Assembly (NCBI GenBank): GCA_029572965.1
Contig: JAKPQD010000309.1
Location: forward strand, 16,676-80,675
Origin: Bacteroidota bacterium
GTDB lineage: Bacteria; Bacteroidota; Bacteroidia; Bacteroidales; DTGW01
DNA length: 64,000 nt
Direction: 5' to 3'
The notes below the pieces were generated by a model that worked only from the letters and a program-made list of their open reading frames with translations, made no database searches and was not told the origin of the DNA. Made by a program: the position numbers and the translations under genes. This document shows positions 1-9,355 of this stretch, one piece after another. Position 1 is the first letter of the stretch, and every line of letters starts with the position of its first letter.

Positions 1-708
1 GGGGAACAATCAGTGCCCTGGCTGACTGATATTCTCAACTTCTTTAGGGGGTATATTATTAACCCCATTATCAGTTTGTTTGGAAACGAGAAATTGACCG
101 TTTTAAACAGAAATGAAACTTTTGGCTTTGAAGCGCTAACTTCAATATTTAATACTGTCGGACAAACCTTATCATTAATAGGGGTAATACTTGTTCCGTG
201 GTTTGCAAAAACTTTTGGCCGCAAAGAAGCTACTATTATTTTGTTTGTTACAGCATTAATCTGCACAGGATCATTCATTTTCTTCAGCCCTGAAAATATT
301 TTTCTTATTTTATTTTTCCAAGCCATTGGTTCAATAACAGGTGGCCCTATTTCTGCTTTACTATGGGTAATGTATGCCGACACTGCCGACTATTCTGAGT
401 GGAAAACCGGACGCCGCGCTACAGGTTTAATTTTTTCGGCATCTATCATGTCAAACAAATTAGGTTGGGCATTTGGAAGTATGATTGCTGCTTTCATTCT
501 GGCCAGTACCGGTTTTGTTGCTAATGTTACCCAAAATGCTGGTACTTTAAATGGATTAAAATCAATGATGAGTGTAATCCCTGTAATTCCAGGACTCTTA
601 GCCTTGACATTACTGATTTTTTTCTATAAATTGGATGAAAAAACCATGAAAAAAGTCCAGGAAGATCTGAATCAAAGACGGATTGAAAGCGGCTCTTCTG
701 CTATCTAA
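1..708 (+). CDS. GPH-family sugar:cation symporter, C-terminal part (cut by window edge)
   Basis: C-terminal part of an inner-membrane sugar importer of the glycoside-pentoside-hexuronide (GPH, MelB-like) branch of the MFS. The frame is open from base 1, so the gene starts outside the window; the GTG at 13 is internal, not a start. Several hydrophobic helices are visible, together with the GPH-typical stretch ADTADYSEWKTGRRATG in a cytoplasmic loop and a short charged tail. It lies 79 bp upstream of two cytoplasmic disaccharide phosphorylases on the same strand, so it probably imports their substrate. The substrate cannot be read from this part. The family call is strong. Confidence 0.88.
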   Translation, partial: GEQSVPWLTDILNFFRGYIINPIISLFGNEKLTVLNRNETFGFEALTSIFNTVGQTLSLIGVILVPWFAKTFGRKEATIILFVTALICTGSFIFFSPENIFLILFFQAIGSITGGPISALLWVMYADTADYSEWKTGRRATGLIFSASIMSNKLGWAFGSMIAAFILASTGFVANVTQNAGTLNGLKSMMSVIPVIPGLLALTLLIFFYKLDEKTMKKVQEDLNQRRIESGSSAI

Positions 709-787
709 TTTTTTCTTAAAATTATAACTTGTTAAACCCTGTGCTTACATAGTATGGGGTTTAATGTTAAATACAAACAACACCACC

Positions 788-3178
788 ATGAATTACGGAT
801 ATTTTGACGACAAAAGGAAGGAGTATGTAATTACCCGTCCTGACACTCCCCTCTCGTGGAGTAACTACCTGGGCTCTACAACTTATGGGGCCATTATTAC
901 CAACAACGCTGGCGGATACAGCTTTTACAAATCAGCAGCTCAAGGCAGGTTCATGCGTTACAGAACAAATACCATCCCCATGGACCAACCAGGAAGGTAC
1001 ATCTATGTTCACGATTGTGAAAGTAAAGATTTTTGGTCAACTTCGTGGCAACCTGTTGGTAAACCGCTTGATAAATTTAAGTCTGAATGCAGACATGGCT
1101 CGGCATACACTATTATCGAATCAGAGTATGCTGAGATACTTACTAACACGAGATATTTTGTACCTCTTGGAAGCGAATATGAATACTGGCAAGTAAAAGT
1201 GAGCAACAAAAGCAACCGAAAACGCAAAATTCGCTTGTTTACTTATGTTGAGTTTGCCAGCCACTGGGTACTCTCGCAAGACATTATCAACCTTCAATAC
1301 ACCCAGTATGTGTTGAAAATGGATGTAGTGAACAACATTATCAGTGCTGGTACCAATGTCAACCTGCCACACATCCCTGAGGAGTTTGAAAACGACCGCC
1401 AATCGCGCTATTCGTTTATTGGGGTTGCGGGTGCTACACCAACCAGATTTGATACTGACCGAAAAGCATTCTTGGGCACATACAGGAGTTATCATAACCC
1501 TGTTGTTGTAGAAAATGGACAATGCACAGGTTCTTGCAAAGCCGGGGACAACGGCTGCGGCACTATTCAAATTGACATAGAACTTGAAGCTGGCGAAACC
1601 AAAGAATTTGTAGTGGTTTTGGGAGTTGGAAAAGCTGATACAGTTGGCATCAAAGCCATCAAAGAAGCATCAGACATCAATGCTGTAAACAAAAAATTTG
1701 ACGACCTTGTCAACTTCTGGCATAGCCGTTTGGAAGGTATGCATGTTAAATCTCCAGATGCCTTATTCGATAGTATGTTTAACATGTGGAACCCTTATAA
1801 CAGCATGATGACCTTCACCTGGTCACGTGCGGCCAGCTTAATATATGCTGGCGAAAGGGATGGATTAGGTTATCGCGATACAGTTCAGGATATACTTGGC
1901 GTTATCCACCTTGTACCCGAAGAAGCCCGTCAACGCCTTGAGTTGATGATTACCGGACAAGTATCTACCGGAGGTGCCATGCCTGTTGTAAAACAGTTTG
2001 GCCATTATCCGGGCCAAATGCCTAAAACCGAAGAAACAGAATACCGCTCGGACGACTGTATGTGGCTTTTCAATACCATACCTGCTTATGTTAAAGAAAC
2101 CGGCGATATTAATTTCTACCGCAAAACCCTTCCTTTCGCAGACCAAGGCGAAGCTACCGTGTTGGGGCACCTGCGCAGGGCCATTGAGTTTAACCTCGAA
2201 CGCTCCGGCGCTCACGGATTGCCATGTGGATTAGTTGCCGACTGGAATGACTGTTTGGTATTGGGGCACAAAGGCGAAACTGTGTTTGTGGCCCTCCAGT
2301 TACGCTATGCTTTGAAGGAATACGCAGAAATATGCGAATTATTGGGCGAAGCAGCCGAAAAGAAATGGGCTTTGGAGAAACTTGCTATTCTCGATGAAAA
2401 TATTGAAAAGCATGCCTGGGATGGACGGTGGTATCTGCGTGCATACCGCGAAGATGGCCTCAAATTTGGTACCGACGGAGATGAAGAAGGTTCATTGTGG
2501 CTCAATCCTCAGTCCTGGGCTGTACTTAGCGGCCATGCCAATGCTGACCGGAGTATTAAGGTGATGGATATAGTGAAAGAAAGACTGGCAACAGACTATG
2601 GAACCATGATATGTGACCCACCTTATAAAAAAGCCGATTTGAATGTTATTAAAGCCACTTTATTTAACCCCGGATCAAAAGAAAATGGAGCCATATTCTG
2701 CCACACTCAAGGCTGGGTAGTACTGGCCGAAACCCTTATTGGCAATGGCAATCGTGCTTTTGAATATTACAAAGCATACTTGCCTGCTTCATGCAATAAT
2801 AAAGCTGAAATCAGGGAGATAGAGCCATACGTATATAGCCAGTCAACACACAGCAAATACCACGACCGCTATGGTGCATCACGCTTGCCCTGGCTGACAG
2901 GAGCAGCTACCTGGGCTTATTTTGCAGCCTCTCAGGGCATTTTAGGCATCAAGCCTGATTACAATGGCATGGTTATAGACCCTTGTATCCCCGAAGGCTG
3001 GGGAGAATTCTCTGTAGTCCGCAGATTCAGAGGTAAAAAACTGAATATCACAGTGAAAAATCCTGACAAAAAACAGAAAGGAGTAAAACAGCTTATGGTA
3101 AATGGCGAAAAGCTTGGAAACAACTTTATTCCTGTTGAAAAACTCAACGCTGAAAACCAGATTGAAGTAACTTTGTAA
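788..3178 (+). CDS. GH94 family disaccharide phosphorylase (cellobiose phosphorylase-like)
   Basis: Cytoplasmic inverting phosphorylase that would cleave a beta-linked disaccharide with phosphate to sugar-1-phosphate plus free sugar. The GH94 layout is present: N-terminal beta-sandwich from the typical start MNYGYFDD, helical (alpha/alpha)6 barrel, and a C-terminal beta domain. The general-acid Asp lies in ADWNDCL at about residue 488. The length of 796 residues fits cellobiose and chitobiose phosphorylases (about 800-820). From memory of family sequences, the region around GGYSFY and the barrel entry looks nearer cellobiose than chitobiose phosphorylases, but substrate is an inference. An in-frame ATG at 764 adds eight residues; 788 is preferred because it matches the family start. 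GH130 follows after 32 bp, suggesting one operon with the importer. Confidence 0.9.
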   Translation: MNYGYFDDKRKEYVITRPDTPLSWSNYLGSTTYGAIITNNAGGYSFYKSAAQGRFMRYRTNTIPMDQPGRYIYVHDCESKDFWSTSWQPVGKPLDKFKSECRHGSAYTIIESEYAEILTNTRYFVPLGSEYEYWQVKVSNKSNRKRKIRLFTYVEFASHWVLSQDIINLQYTQYVLKMDVVNNIISAGTNVNLPHIPEEFENDRQSRYSFIGVAGATPTRFDTDRKAFLGTYRSYHNPVVVENGQCTGSCKAGDNGCGTIQIDIELEAGETKEFVVVLGVGKADTVGIKAIKEASDINAVNKKFDDLVNFWHSRLEGMHVKSPDALFDSMFNMWNPYNSMMTFTWSRAASLIYAGERDGLGYRDTVQDILGVIHLVPEEARQRLELMITGQVSTGGAMPVVKQFGHYPGQMPKTEETEYRSDDCMWLFNTIPAYVKETGDINFYRKTLPFADQGEATVLGHLRRAIEFNLERSGAHGLPCGLVADWNDCLVLGHKGETVFVALQLRYALKEYAEICELLGEAAEKKWALEKLAILDENIEKHAWDGRWYLRAYREDGLKFGTDGDEEGSLWLNPQSWAVLSGHANADRSIKVMDIVKERLATDYGTMICDPPYKKADLNVIKATLFNPGSKENGAIFCHTQGWVVLAETLIGNGNRAFEYYKAYLPASCNNKAEIREIEPYVYSQSTHSKYHDRYGASRLPWLTGAATWAYFAASQGILGIKPDYNGMVIDPCIPEGWGEFSVVRRFRGKKLNITVKNPDKKQKGVKQLMVNGEKLGNNFIPVEKLNAENQIEVTL

Positions 3179-3210
3179 CATTTTAAAACCAACTAATATT
3201 TAATTTATTT

Positions 3211-4206
3211 ATGAGTAAAACAATTATTGGGCAGAACCTGCCTAACATTCCGTGGGAAGAGAAACCCGCAGGGCTTCATTTGCCTATCTGGCGTTATAGT
3301 AAAAACCCTATTATTGACTGGAATCCAACTCCTACAACAGCTCGTATTTATAACAGTGCTGTTTTGCCTCATAACGGCGAGTTTATCGGTGTATTCCGTG
3401 CCGACCACAAGAACGGAAGGGCTTTCTTACATTTTGGACGCAGCAAAGACGGTATCAACTTTGACATTGACGACAATGTTATTCCATGGCAAGACGAAAA
3501 TGGCAAGCCAAACCTCGTTAGCTATGCGTACGACCCTCGTTTTGTCAAGATTGACGATACTTTCTATGTTACCTGGTGTGACGATATGCACGGAGCATCA
3601 ATAGGCATGGGTTATACAAAAGACCTGAAAACATGGGTGCGCCTTCCAAACCCATTGATGCCTTTCAACCGCAACGGCGTTTTGTTCCCAAGAAAAATCA
3701 ATGGAAAATACAAACTCTTGAGCCGCCCCAGCGATAGCGGCCACACCCCTTTTGGCGATATTTTCATTAGCGAAAGCCCAGACTTAGTATATTGGGGCAA
3801 TCACAAATGGGTAATGGGCAAAGGTGGTAAAGGCTGGTGGCAAGGCACTAAGATTGGTGCAGGCCCTGTTCCAATCGAGACTTCTGAAGGATGGCTATTG
3901 TTCTACCATGGGGTTTCAGGCACATGCAATGGCTTTGTTTATAGCTTCAGTGCAGTAATTCTGGATATTAACGACCCTTCCATCGTAAAATACAGATGCG
4001 GCGATTATTTGATGACTCCAGAAAAGCCTTATGAAACAACAGGTTTTGTACCTAACGTCCTTTTTCCCTGTCAAAATATTTATGATGCAGAAACCGGCCG
4101 TATTGCTATTTATTATGGCGCGGCCGATACTTATACTGCTATAGCCTTCTGCCAGGTGGACGAAATTATTGATTATGTAAAGAAACATCACGAAGATGTA
4201 AAATAA
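3211..4206 (+). CDS. GH130 family beta-1,4-mannoside phosphorylase
   Basis: Cytoplasmic five-bladed beta-propeller phosphorylase that would convert a beta-1,4-mannoside plus phosphate into mannose-1-phosphate and the released acceptor. Motifs seen include IPWEEKPAG at the N terminus, the catalytic Asp in AYDPR (about D108), NRNGVLFPRKI, LSRPSDSGHTPFGDI and KIGAGP. Together these resemble GH130 subfamily 2, whose characterised members act on mannosyl-GlcNAc or mannooligosaccharides. At 331 residues it is full length and has no signal peptide. It shares strand and short spacing with the GH94 gene and the importer, and a strong terminator follows at once, so it is the last gene of that operon. 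The acceptor sugar is not determined. Confidence 0.9.
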   Translation: MSKTIIGQNLPNIPWEEKPAGLHLPIWRYSKNPIIDWNPTPTTARIYNSAVLPHNGEFIGVFRADHKNGRAFLHFGRSKDGINFDIDDNVIPWQDENGKPNLVSYAYDPRFVKIDDTFYVTWCDDMHGASIGMGYTKDLKTWVRLPNPLMPFNRNGVLFPRKINGKYKLLSRPSDSGHTPFGDIFISESPDLVYWGNHKWVMGKGGKGWWQGTKIGAGPVPIETSEGWLLFYHGVSGTCNGFVYSFSAVILDINDPSIVKYRCGDYLMTPEKPYETTGFVPNVLFPCQNIYDAETGRIAIYYGAADTYTAIAFCQVDEIIDYVKKHHEDVK

Positions 4207-4212
4207 TTTATG

Positions 4213-4246
4213 AAAGAAGGTGGCTAAACGGTCACCTTCTTTTTTA
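4213..4246 (+). terminator. Rho-independent terminator after the phosphorylase operon
   Basis: A perfect 10-bp stem (AAAGAAGGTG with CACCTTCTTT) with a 10-nt loop runs into a T-run. It begins six bases past the GH130 stop codon and ends the plus-strand operon. Confidence 0.85.
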
Positions 4247-4275
4247 TCAAAGGATATCAATTGTACAAATTAGTT

Positions 4276-4283
4276 TATATTTG
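4276..4283 (+). promoter_or_regulatory. Putative Bacteroidota -7 element (TATATTTG)
   Basis: TATATTTG matches TAnnTTTG and lies 16 bp before the ATG at 4300, after the preceding terminator. No good -33 TTTG was found at 19-21 bp, so this is a partial match. It would serve the two-gene unit 4300-5730. Confidence 0.4.
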
Positions 4284-4299
4284 TTCTAAACTAAAAGCT

Positions 4300-4608
4300 A
4301 TGAATAACGCCATAAATGATATCCAAACGCAAATAAACAGCATTGCTGTTTATAATGATGAAAACCTTAAGCAATATCAACAATTGCTTAAACTTGGCAT
4401 GGATCGTCTTCAATATTTGCAAAAAGAAGGGCTGACACCAATGTCCGAAATATGGGTCAATATGGCTATTGATGAAATAAAAAAAGAGCTTGAAACCAGG
4501 TTCAACGCTAATTTTTCAGCTTTATCACCCGACAGGCAAAAAACAGAGTTTTTGTATTCCCGCTCAGCGGTATCCCTTGTGCTGACAAATGTTCTAATGC
4601 ACTTATAA
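4300..4608 (+). CDS. Hypothetical small soluble protein
   Basis: A 102-residue protein of unknown function. It has no signal peptide or membrane segment and looks mainly helical, with many Gln, Asn, Lys and Leu residues; no known domain was recognised. ATG 4300 is preferred over an upstream in-frame TTG at 4261, because that TTG precedes the likely -7 element and so would fall outside the transcript. The next gene starts nine bases after the stop, so the two are probably cotranscribed. The downstream partner is a secreted barrel-like protein, which gives no clear clue to the role of this one. Confidence 0.55.
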   Translation: MNNAINDIQTQINSIAVYNDENLKQYQQLLKLGMDRLQYLQKEGLTPMSEIWVNMAIDEIKKELETRFNANFSALSPDRQKTEFLYSRSAVSLVLTNVLMHL

Positions 4609-4617
4609 ACGCCAACT

Positions 4618-5730
4618 ATGAAGAAACTCGTTCACATAGCTTTTATCTTCAGTTCTTTATTACTTAATGGTCAGGAAAATATACAGGATTCAAGCCTAAA
4701 CAGTAAAGCTAACCTGGCTTTTCATTTTCAAAATGCCAACTTTGTCAAGGATAACGAATATTTCAATGATGTTGTAGAAGGCTATACCCTTATAGGCCTT
4801 TGGGCAACCCCTACAATCAGTTATAACATCACAGATAAAGCCACCATTGAAGGCGGGTTGCATGCTTTGAAGTATTCAGGCCAGGATAATTTCAATAAAA
4901 TCTTACCTGTTTACCGCATTGATTACAGAATAACCCCTACCCTCTGCTTCACTTTAGGAACGTTGCATTTCAATGACAACCACTTGCAACCTGCACCTAT
5001 GCTTGACCCTGAGAGGTTTTATCTTGGACAGGCCGACAATGGCGTTCAATTCATGTTAAATAAACAAAACCTCAAAGGAGATTTGTGGCTTTCATGGGAC
5101 AAATTCACCTGGTACGGAGATTCTGTGCAGGAAAAGCTTACTTCCGGATTAGCTTTGAATTTTAACATTCCGGTAGCAGAAACATTTAGCGTTAAAATTC
5201 CTGCAAATTTAATCGCCACTCATCTTGGCGGTCAGATAAACAGGCCAAAAAAGCCCATCGAAACATTGATTAACTTTTCTTCAGGGTTGTTTGCCAGTTT
5301 TAAGATAGACTTGGGCATATTCAAAGATTTGCAAATAGGTTCAAGAGCTTTTCTTTACAACAAAAATACTCAGGTTGAAACCCGGCCTTTCAAATCAGGC
5401 TATGCTTTACTACCAGAAATATCAGTAAATTCAGGACTGCTGGATGCAAGTTTTTCTTACTGGTATAGCCACAAATTCATAGGCCCAAGAGGTGAAGCCA
5501 TGTACCAATGCATCTCTACTCAGCCCGAGCGAAAGGATACGCTCTACAATACACGTAAAATAGGCATAATAAAGGTAAACTATACCAAAGAGATAGTAAA
5601 TGCATTAAGTTTCAAATGCGGATTTGAGGGATATCAAATTCTTGATCAAAAATTGTTTGATTACAACTTTAGCCTGAGTTTTATCTGCCAGATAGATAAA
5701 ATTTTGCCCCGCCCTAAAGCTTCAAAGTAA
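4618..5730 (+). CDS. Predicted secreted, outer-membrane-like protein of unknown function
   Basis: A 370-residue protein with an N-terminal signal peptide (MKKLVHIAFIFSSLLLNGQ, cleavage probably around residue 19). The mature part alternates polar and hydrophobic residues with many Tyr, Phe, Trp and Gly, as in outer-membrane beta-barrels or porin-like proteins; no named family was recognised. It follows the small gene at 4300 by nine bases. Its last 17 bases overlap the 3' end of the opposite-strand DNA glycosylase gene, so there is no room for a terminator between them. Surface or outer-membrane location is inferred from composition only. Confidence 0.65.
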   Translation: MKKLVHIAFIFSSLLLNGQENIQDSSLNSKANLAFHFQNANFVKDNEYFNDVVEGYTLIGLWATPTISYNITDKATIEGGLHALKYSGQDNFNKILPVYRIDYRITPTLCFTLGTLHFNDNHLQPAPMLDPERFYLGQADNGVQFMLNKQNLKGDLWLSWDKFTWYGDSVQEKLTSGLALNFNIPVAETFSVKIPANLIATHLGGQINRPKKPIETLINFSSGLFASFKIDLGIFKDLQIGSRAFLYNKNTQVETRPFKSGYALLPEISVNSGLLDASFSYWYSHKFIGPRGEAMYQCISTQPERKDTLYNTRKIGIIKVNYTKEIVNALSFKCGFEGYQILDQKLFDYNFSLSFICQIDKILPRPKASK

Positions 5731-6226
5731 AACGCCACGGGACATCCCGCCAGTACTCGCCTGCATAATCAATACCAACCCTGGGGGCAACACTATAATC
5801 GCATTTCAAATCATTATTTAGCAGATATATCCTTTCTGAAGTCTGCAAACGCTCGCCGTTAAAAGATTTGTCAATCTGAAGTTTTTTAGTCAGCCTGCCG
5901 GGGCCATATACAGCATCGAGGCCCCTGATAAGCACAGCCTGAGGATTGTCTTTTTCGCCAGTTACAATATTGAGCATCCAGTACATCCCGTAAATAAGGT
6001 ACACATATAAGCAACCTCCCGGTTGGTACATTACTTCTGTCCTTGGCGTGCGACCTTTTGATGCATGGCAGGCTAAATCTTCTTCTCCTTTATAAGCCTC
6101 TGTTTCTGTGATTAAAAATCTGGATTCAGAGCTATCATCGAATTTCCGGACAATGGTTTTTCCCAAAAGCAACGGGGCCAAATCAAGTACATCTCTTTGA
6201 AAAAAAGCGTCATCAAGTCGGTTCAT
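5714..6226 (-). CDS. mpg: 3-methyladenine DNA glycosylase (AAG/MPG family)
   Basis: Base-excision repair glycosylase of 170 residues that removes alkylated purines such as 3-methyladenine. The family signature is visible: the catalytic Glu in ITETEAY, then LACHASKGRTPRTEVMYQ, YVYLIYGMYWMLNI and the GPGRLTKKL stretch near the C terminus. The start at 6226 (MNRLDDAFF) fits the family; the frame stays open further upstream only because it runs into the preceding gene. That gene stops at 6228, one base before this start, so the two are translationally close, and recA lies just upstream of both. The 3' end overlaps the convergent gene at 5730 by 17 bases. Confidence 0.92.
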   Translation of the reverse strand: MNRLDDAFFQRDVLDLAPLLLGKTIVRKFDDSSESRFLITETEAYKGEEDLACHASKGRTPRTEVMYQPGGCLYVYLIYGMYWMLNIVTGEKDNPQAVLIRGLDAVYGPGRLTKKLQIDKSFNGERLQTSERIYLLNNDLKCDYSVAPRVGIDYAGEYWRDVPWRFTLKL

Positions 6227-6227
6227 C

Positions 6228-7808
6228 TTATTCAAGATTTCGATATGTACCCCAAAGGTAAAATGAATAAAAGAAAGTGCAAAATATTGTCCCTGCAAAG
6301 CTTTCCAATACTTCAAAAACAAAAAATGACAGAACAATAACACAGAATATCATTAGAAAATAGTATGAATCCCACTTCATTTCCAATATTCCGGGTAAAA
6401 CCAATGCAAAAATAAAAAGTATAAGCCCGATAATACCAAAAGAACAAAGAACATATAAAAACTGGTTGCCAGTATCATTTTTATCTTCTGCCTTCAGGCA
6501 TATCTTGTGGCCTTTATTCAAATCACTGTATATCAAATCCAAATCACCGGTCCCAACCCCAAAAAACAAATGTTTGGCAGCAACAGATAATGCTATATGA
6601 TATTTTTCTAAGCGTACAGAAAGGCTATGTTCCTGACTCGAACATTTTGAATGCTTAAACTGATGCACTTCCCAAAATACTTCGTAAATACGGGTTAATA
6701 AAGACCAATGTGTGTCAAAGATATAGTTGGTCATACCCTTTTGAACATTGATTATGTCGCGTCCAGATAATAAAGCTATCCCTTCTGCATCTTTTTTCAA
6801 ACCTTTTGAAGTCATATACCTTATGAGTGTCAACCGCAAAGGCTGCCCTTTTAAATCTAAATCCTCATATTTAATCTCACTAATCTTATTCCATTCTTTG
6901 CTTAGCTCTTTCTCGCAAACATTGACCCATACTTTGTTCCCATTTTCTATCTCCCAACTTGCGCTCTGATTGTAATATGGATTGCCGGCTTTAGTAAATA
7001 ATTGACTAACATTGTATTCAGGTTGTTTTGAATGAAAAAACTGGTGGTACGTTTTTATCATCAAAACAATAGAGAAAAAAGGAATGGCATAAATCAACAT
7101 AATCAATCCTATTTTCAGCATTTGATTCTCCAACCTGTTGATATATGAGATAACCAATATCAAAAATGTTATTGCCAACACTATTAACCCGGCAAGTGAA
7201 TGTATTGAAGCCAGATAAACCAACATTAGTATAGCTAAAACAATATAGACCACCAAAGATGCTTTGAAATTCCGGCCCATTGATTTTATCCAATGAAAAA
7301 GAGTAAGGGTAGAAACAACCACCATGCAGGTTAATTGAGATTTAGAGACAAAAATCCCAGATTTTAGTATTTTATCTGAATCGACAGGCAACCATTTCTT
7401 TGAAATAATAAAATGGGCTACAACTGCTAAGGATACAGAACCGATAAAAAGCTGAAGTAGTTTTCTTACTTTCGGAATTTTGATGGGTTCAGAAGTCCCA
7501 ATAATGACTGGCAATATTAATAAAGGGAGCTTTATGAATATATTTCGAAACGCCTCATCCCATTGAGATGTACCTAAAAGCCAAATTACATGTATAAAAA
7601 ATATTGCCGAAAAAACACTAATACTCTTTTTATGCTTGAATATAGAAAGCTTGTGAGAAAAATTTCCTTCTAATATCCAGTTGATAAACAAAAGGATCAA
7701 CCCAATAATGGAAAATAGCTCCATATATGGCATTGAGATAGCAATAAAAGCCAATAACCAAAAATAAACTTCATGGCTATAGGCTTTGTATGTTGCATAA
7801 GAATTCAT
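6228..7808 (-). CDS. O-antigen ligase (Wzy_C) family membrane protein
   Basis: A 526-residue inner-membrane protein with many hydrophobic helices in its N-terminal half, a large loop of about 150 residues in the second half, and further C-terminal helices. The stretch AAKHLFFGVGTGD followed by helices resembles the Wzy_C domain shared by O-antigen ligases and related polymerases. Start ATG 7808 (MNSYATY) lies 19 bp after the recA stop; a longer reading from 7895 would overlap recA and has no membrane-like sequence. No other surface-polysaccharide genes are nearby, so the actual glycan is unknown. Whether it is a ligase, a polymerase or another transferase is not decided by the sequence. Confidence 0.75.
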   Translation of the reverse strand: MNSYATYKAYSHEVYFWLLAFIAISMPYMELFSIIGLILLFINWILEGNFSHKLSIFKHKKSISVFSAIFFIHVIWLLGTSQWDEAFRNIFIKLPLLILPVIIGTSEPIKIPKVRKLLQLFIGSVSLAVVAHFIISKKWLPVDSDKILKSGIFVSKSQLTCMVVVSTLTLFHWIKSMGRNFKASLVVYIVLAILMLVYLASIHSLAGLIVLAITFLILVISYINRLENQMLKIGLIMLIYAIPFFSIVLMIKTYHQFFHSKQPEYNVSQLFTKAGNPYYNQSASWEIENGNKVWVNVCEKELSKEWNKISEIKYEDLDLKGQPLRLTLIRYMTSKGLKKDAEGIALLSGRDIINVQKGMTNYIFDTHWSLLTRIYEVFWEVHQFKHSKCSSQEHSLSVRLEKYHIALSVAAKHLFFGVGTGDLDLIYSDLNKGHKICLKAEDKNDTGNQFLYVLCSFGIIGLILFIFALVLPGILEMKWDSYYFLMIFCVIVLSFFVFEVLESFAGTIFCTFFYSFYLWGTYRNLE

Positions 7809-7827
7809 GTGCAACAAATTAATACGA

Positions 7828-8886
7828 TTAATTTGCTTTGTCAGTAAAAAGCACTTTTCCTCCAGTTTGAAGAGCTTTAAAAATCTTTTGTTCAAGTTCG
7901 AGCATCAATTCAGGATTATCACGCAATAGATTTTTTACGGCATCTCGTCCTTGTCCAAGTTTGGTGTCGCCATAACTAAACCAGGAACCGCTCTTTTTGA
8001 TAATTTCGAGTTCAACTCCAAGGTCAACAATCTCGCCAGATTTACTAATACCTTCACCATACATAATGTCGAAATCGGCCTTTTTAAAAGGTGGAGCAAG
8101 TTTGTTTTTTACAATTTTTACCCTGGTACGTACTCCAAGTATCTCTTCCCCATCTTTAATCTGTTGGTTCTTACGAATATCAATTCGTACAGAAGCATAA
8201 AACTTTAAAGCATTACCGCCAGTAGTCGTTTCTGGGTTACCAAACATAACCCCAATCTTTTCACGGAGCTGGTTAATAAAAATACAGCAGGTATTTGTTT
8301 TGTTAATATTGGCAGTAAGCTTACGCAAAGCCTGTGACATAAGGCGGGCCTGCAATCCAAGCTTTGAATCGCCCATATCTCCTTCAATTTCTGCCTTTGG
8401 TGTTAATGCAGCAACAGAATCTATAACTATAATGTCAATAGCTCCAGAACGGATCAATGCATCTGCAATCTCCAATGCTTGCTCTCCATTGTCAGGCTGC
8501 GAAATCAGAAGATTTTCGATATCAACGCCCAATTTTTCAGCATAAAAGCGGTCAAAAGCATGTTCTGCATCAATAAAAGCTGCAATCCCACCAGCCTTCT
8601 GAGCTTCAGCCATAGCATGAATGGCAAGGGTTGTCTTTCCTGATGACTCGGGTCCATAAATCTCAATAACCCTGCCTCGTGGATAACCTCCAACACCCAA
8701 AGCATAGTCTAACCCAATTGACCCCGATGAAATAACAGGAACATCAAGTGCTGCCTTTTCTCCCATACGCATGATAGTTCCTTTGCCATAGTCTTTATCA
8801 ATTTTATCAATAGTAAGCTGAAGGGCTTTTAACTTTTCTTTGTTTATCTCTTTTTTTGTTTGTTCTACATCTGTGTTTTGTGCCAT
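7828..8886 (-). CDS. recA: Recombinase RecA
   Basis: ATP-dependent DNA strand-exchange protein for recombination and SOS induction. At 352 residues it is the usual length. Walker A GPESSGKT lies near residues 78-85. The N-terminal segment [19 protein letters not shown], the loop [29 protein letters not shown] and the C-terminal domain are all present and intact. It starts 34 bp after the DUF3467 gene and probably shares its transcript; the O-antigen-ligase-like and glycosylase genes follow at short spacing. No LexA-type operator was recognised upstream. Confidence 0.99.
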   Translation of the reverse strand: MAQNTDVEQTKKEINKEKLKALQLTIDKIDKDYGKGTIMRMGEKAALDVPVISSGSIGLDYALGVGGYPRGRVIEIYGPESSGKTTLAIHAMAEAQKAGGIAAFIDAEHAFDRFYAEKLGVDIENLLISQPDNGEQALEIADALIRSGAIDIIVIDSVAALTPKAEIEGDMGDSKLGLQARLMSQALRKLTANINKTNTCCIFINQLREKIGVMFGNPETTTGGNALKFYASVRIDIRKNQQIKDGEEILGVRTRVKIVKNKLAPPFKKADFDIMYGEGISKSGEIVDLGVELEIIKKSGSWFSYGDTKLGQGRDAVKNLLRDNPELMLELEQKIFKALQTGGKVLFTDKAN

Positions 8887-8920
8887 AATTTGATTTTTTA
8901 AAGTTTATTGTTTTAGGGGT

Positions 8921-9232
8921 TTATGCCTGAGCTATAGGGCCTCCAAAATTCATCGGAATAGGTGGAATTTGTTCAACATTTTTAATCTGGCCATTAACCG
9001 CTTCATATTTTGCAATATTGTCTTTCAAAGCAAATAAAAGTCTTTTGGCATGCTCCGGGGTCAATATAATACGAGACTTGACATCAGCCTTGGGCATCCC
9101 GGGCATTATCCTTACAAAGTCAATAATAAACTCTGAAGGTGAATGAGTTATGATGGCCAAGTTGGAATATATCCCTTGTGCAACTTCTTCTTTTAACTCA
9201 ATCTGCAACTCGTTTTTATTTTCGTTTTCCAT
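8921..9232 (-). CDS. DUF3467 domain-containing protein
   Basis: A small cytoplasmic protein of 103 residues with DUF3467 features: EEVAQGIYSNLAIITHSPSEF, DFVRIMPGMPKADVKSRIILTPEHAKRLL and a Pro-rich end (PPIPMNFGGP). The family is widespread in bacteria and has no established function. It has its own -7 element upstream and stands between the rpoC terminator and recA, suggesting it is first gene of a recA transcript. The conserved pairing with recA here is an observation, not evidence of a role in repair. Confidence 0.88.
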   Translation of the reverse strand: MENENKNELQIELKEEVAQGIYSNLAIITHSPSEFIIDFVRIMPGMPKADVKSRIILTPEHAKRLLFALKDNIAKYEAVNGQIKNVEQIPPIPMNFGGPIAQA

Positions 9233-9252
9233 ATTCTTTTCCTTTTTTGATA

Positions 9253-9260
9253 CAAATTTA
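9253..9260 (-). promoter_or_regulatory. Putative -7 promoter element (TAAATTTG) for the DUF3467-recA unit
   Basis: On the minus strand TAAATTTG matches TAnnTTTG and lies 20 bp before the DUF3467 start, between it and the rpoC terminator. The -33 region offers only a weak TTTA/TTAC match. Confidence 0.5.
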
Positions 9261-9302
9261 GGGAATAAACATGAAGGATGTAAATTTTGTTAATAATATA
9301 AT

Positions 9303-9342
9303 AAAAAAACGCCAAAGCTAACAAGCAATGGCGTTTTTTTAT
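9303..9342 (-). terminator. Terminator of the tRNA-tuf-rpoBC operon
   Basis: A 12-bp perfect stem (AAAAAAACGCCA with TGGCGTTTTTTT, loop 14 nt) starts about 16 bases past the rpoC stop. Because of its symmetric A and T runs it could terminate transcription in both directions. Confidence 0.88.
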
Positions 9343-9355
9343 TATAAACCTATTG

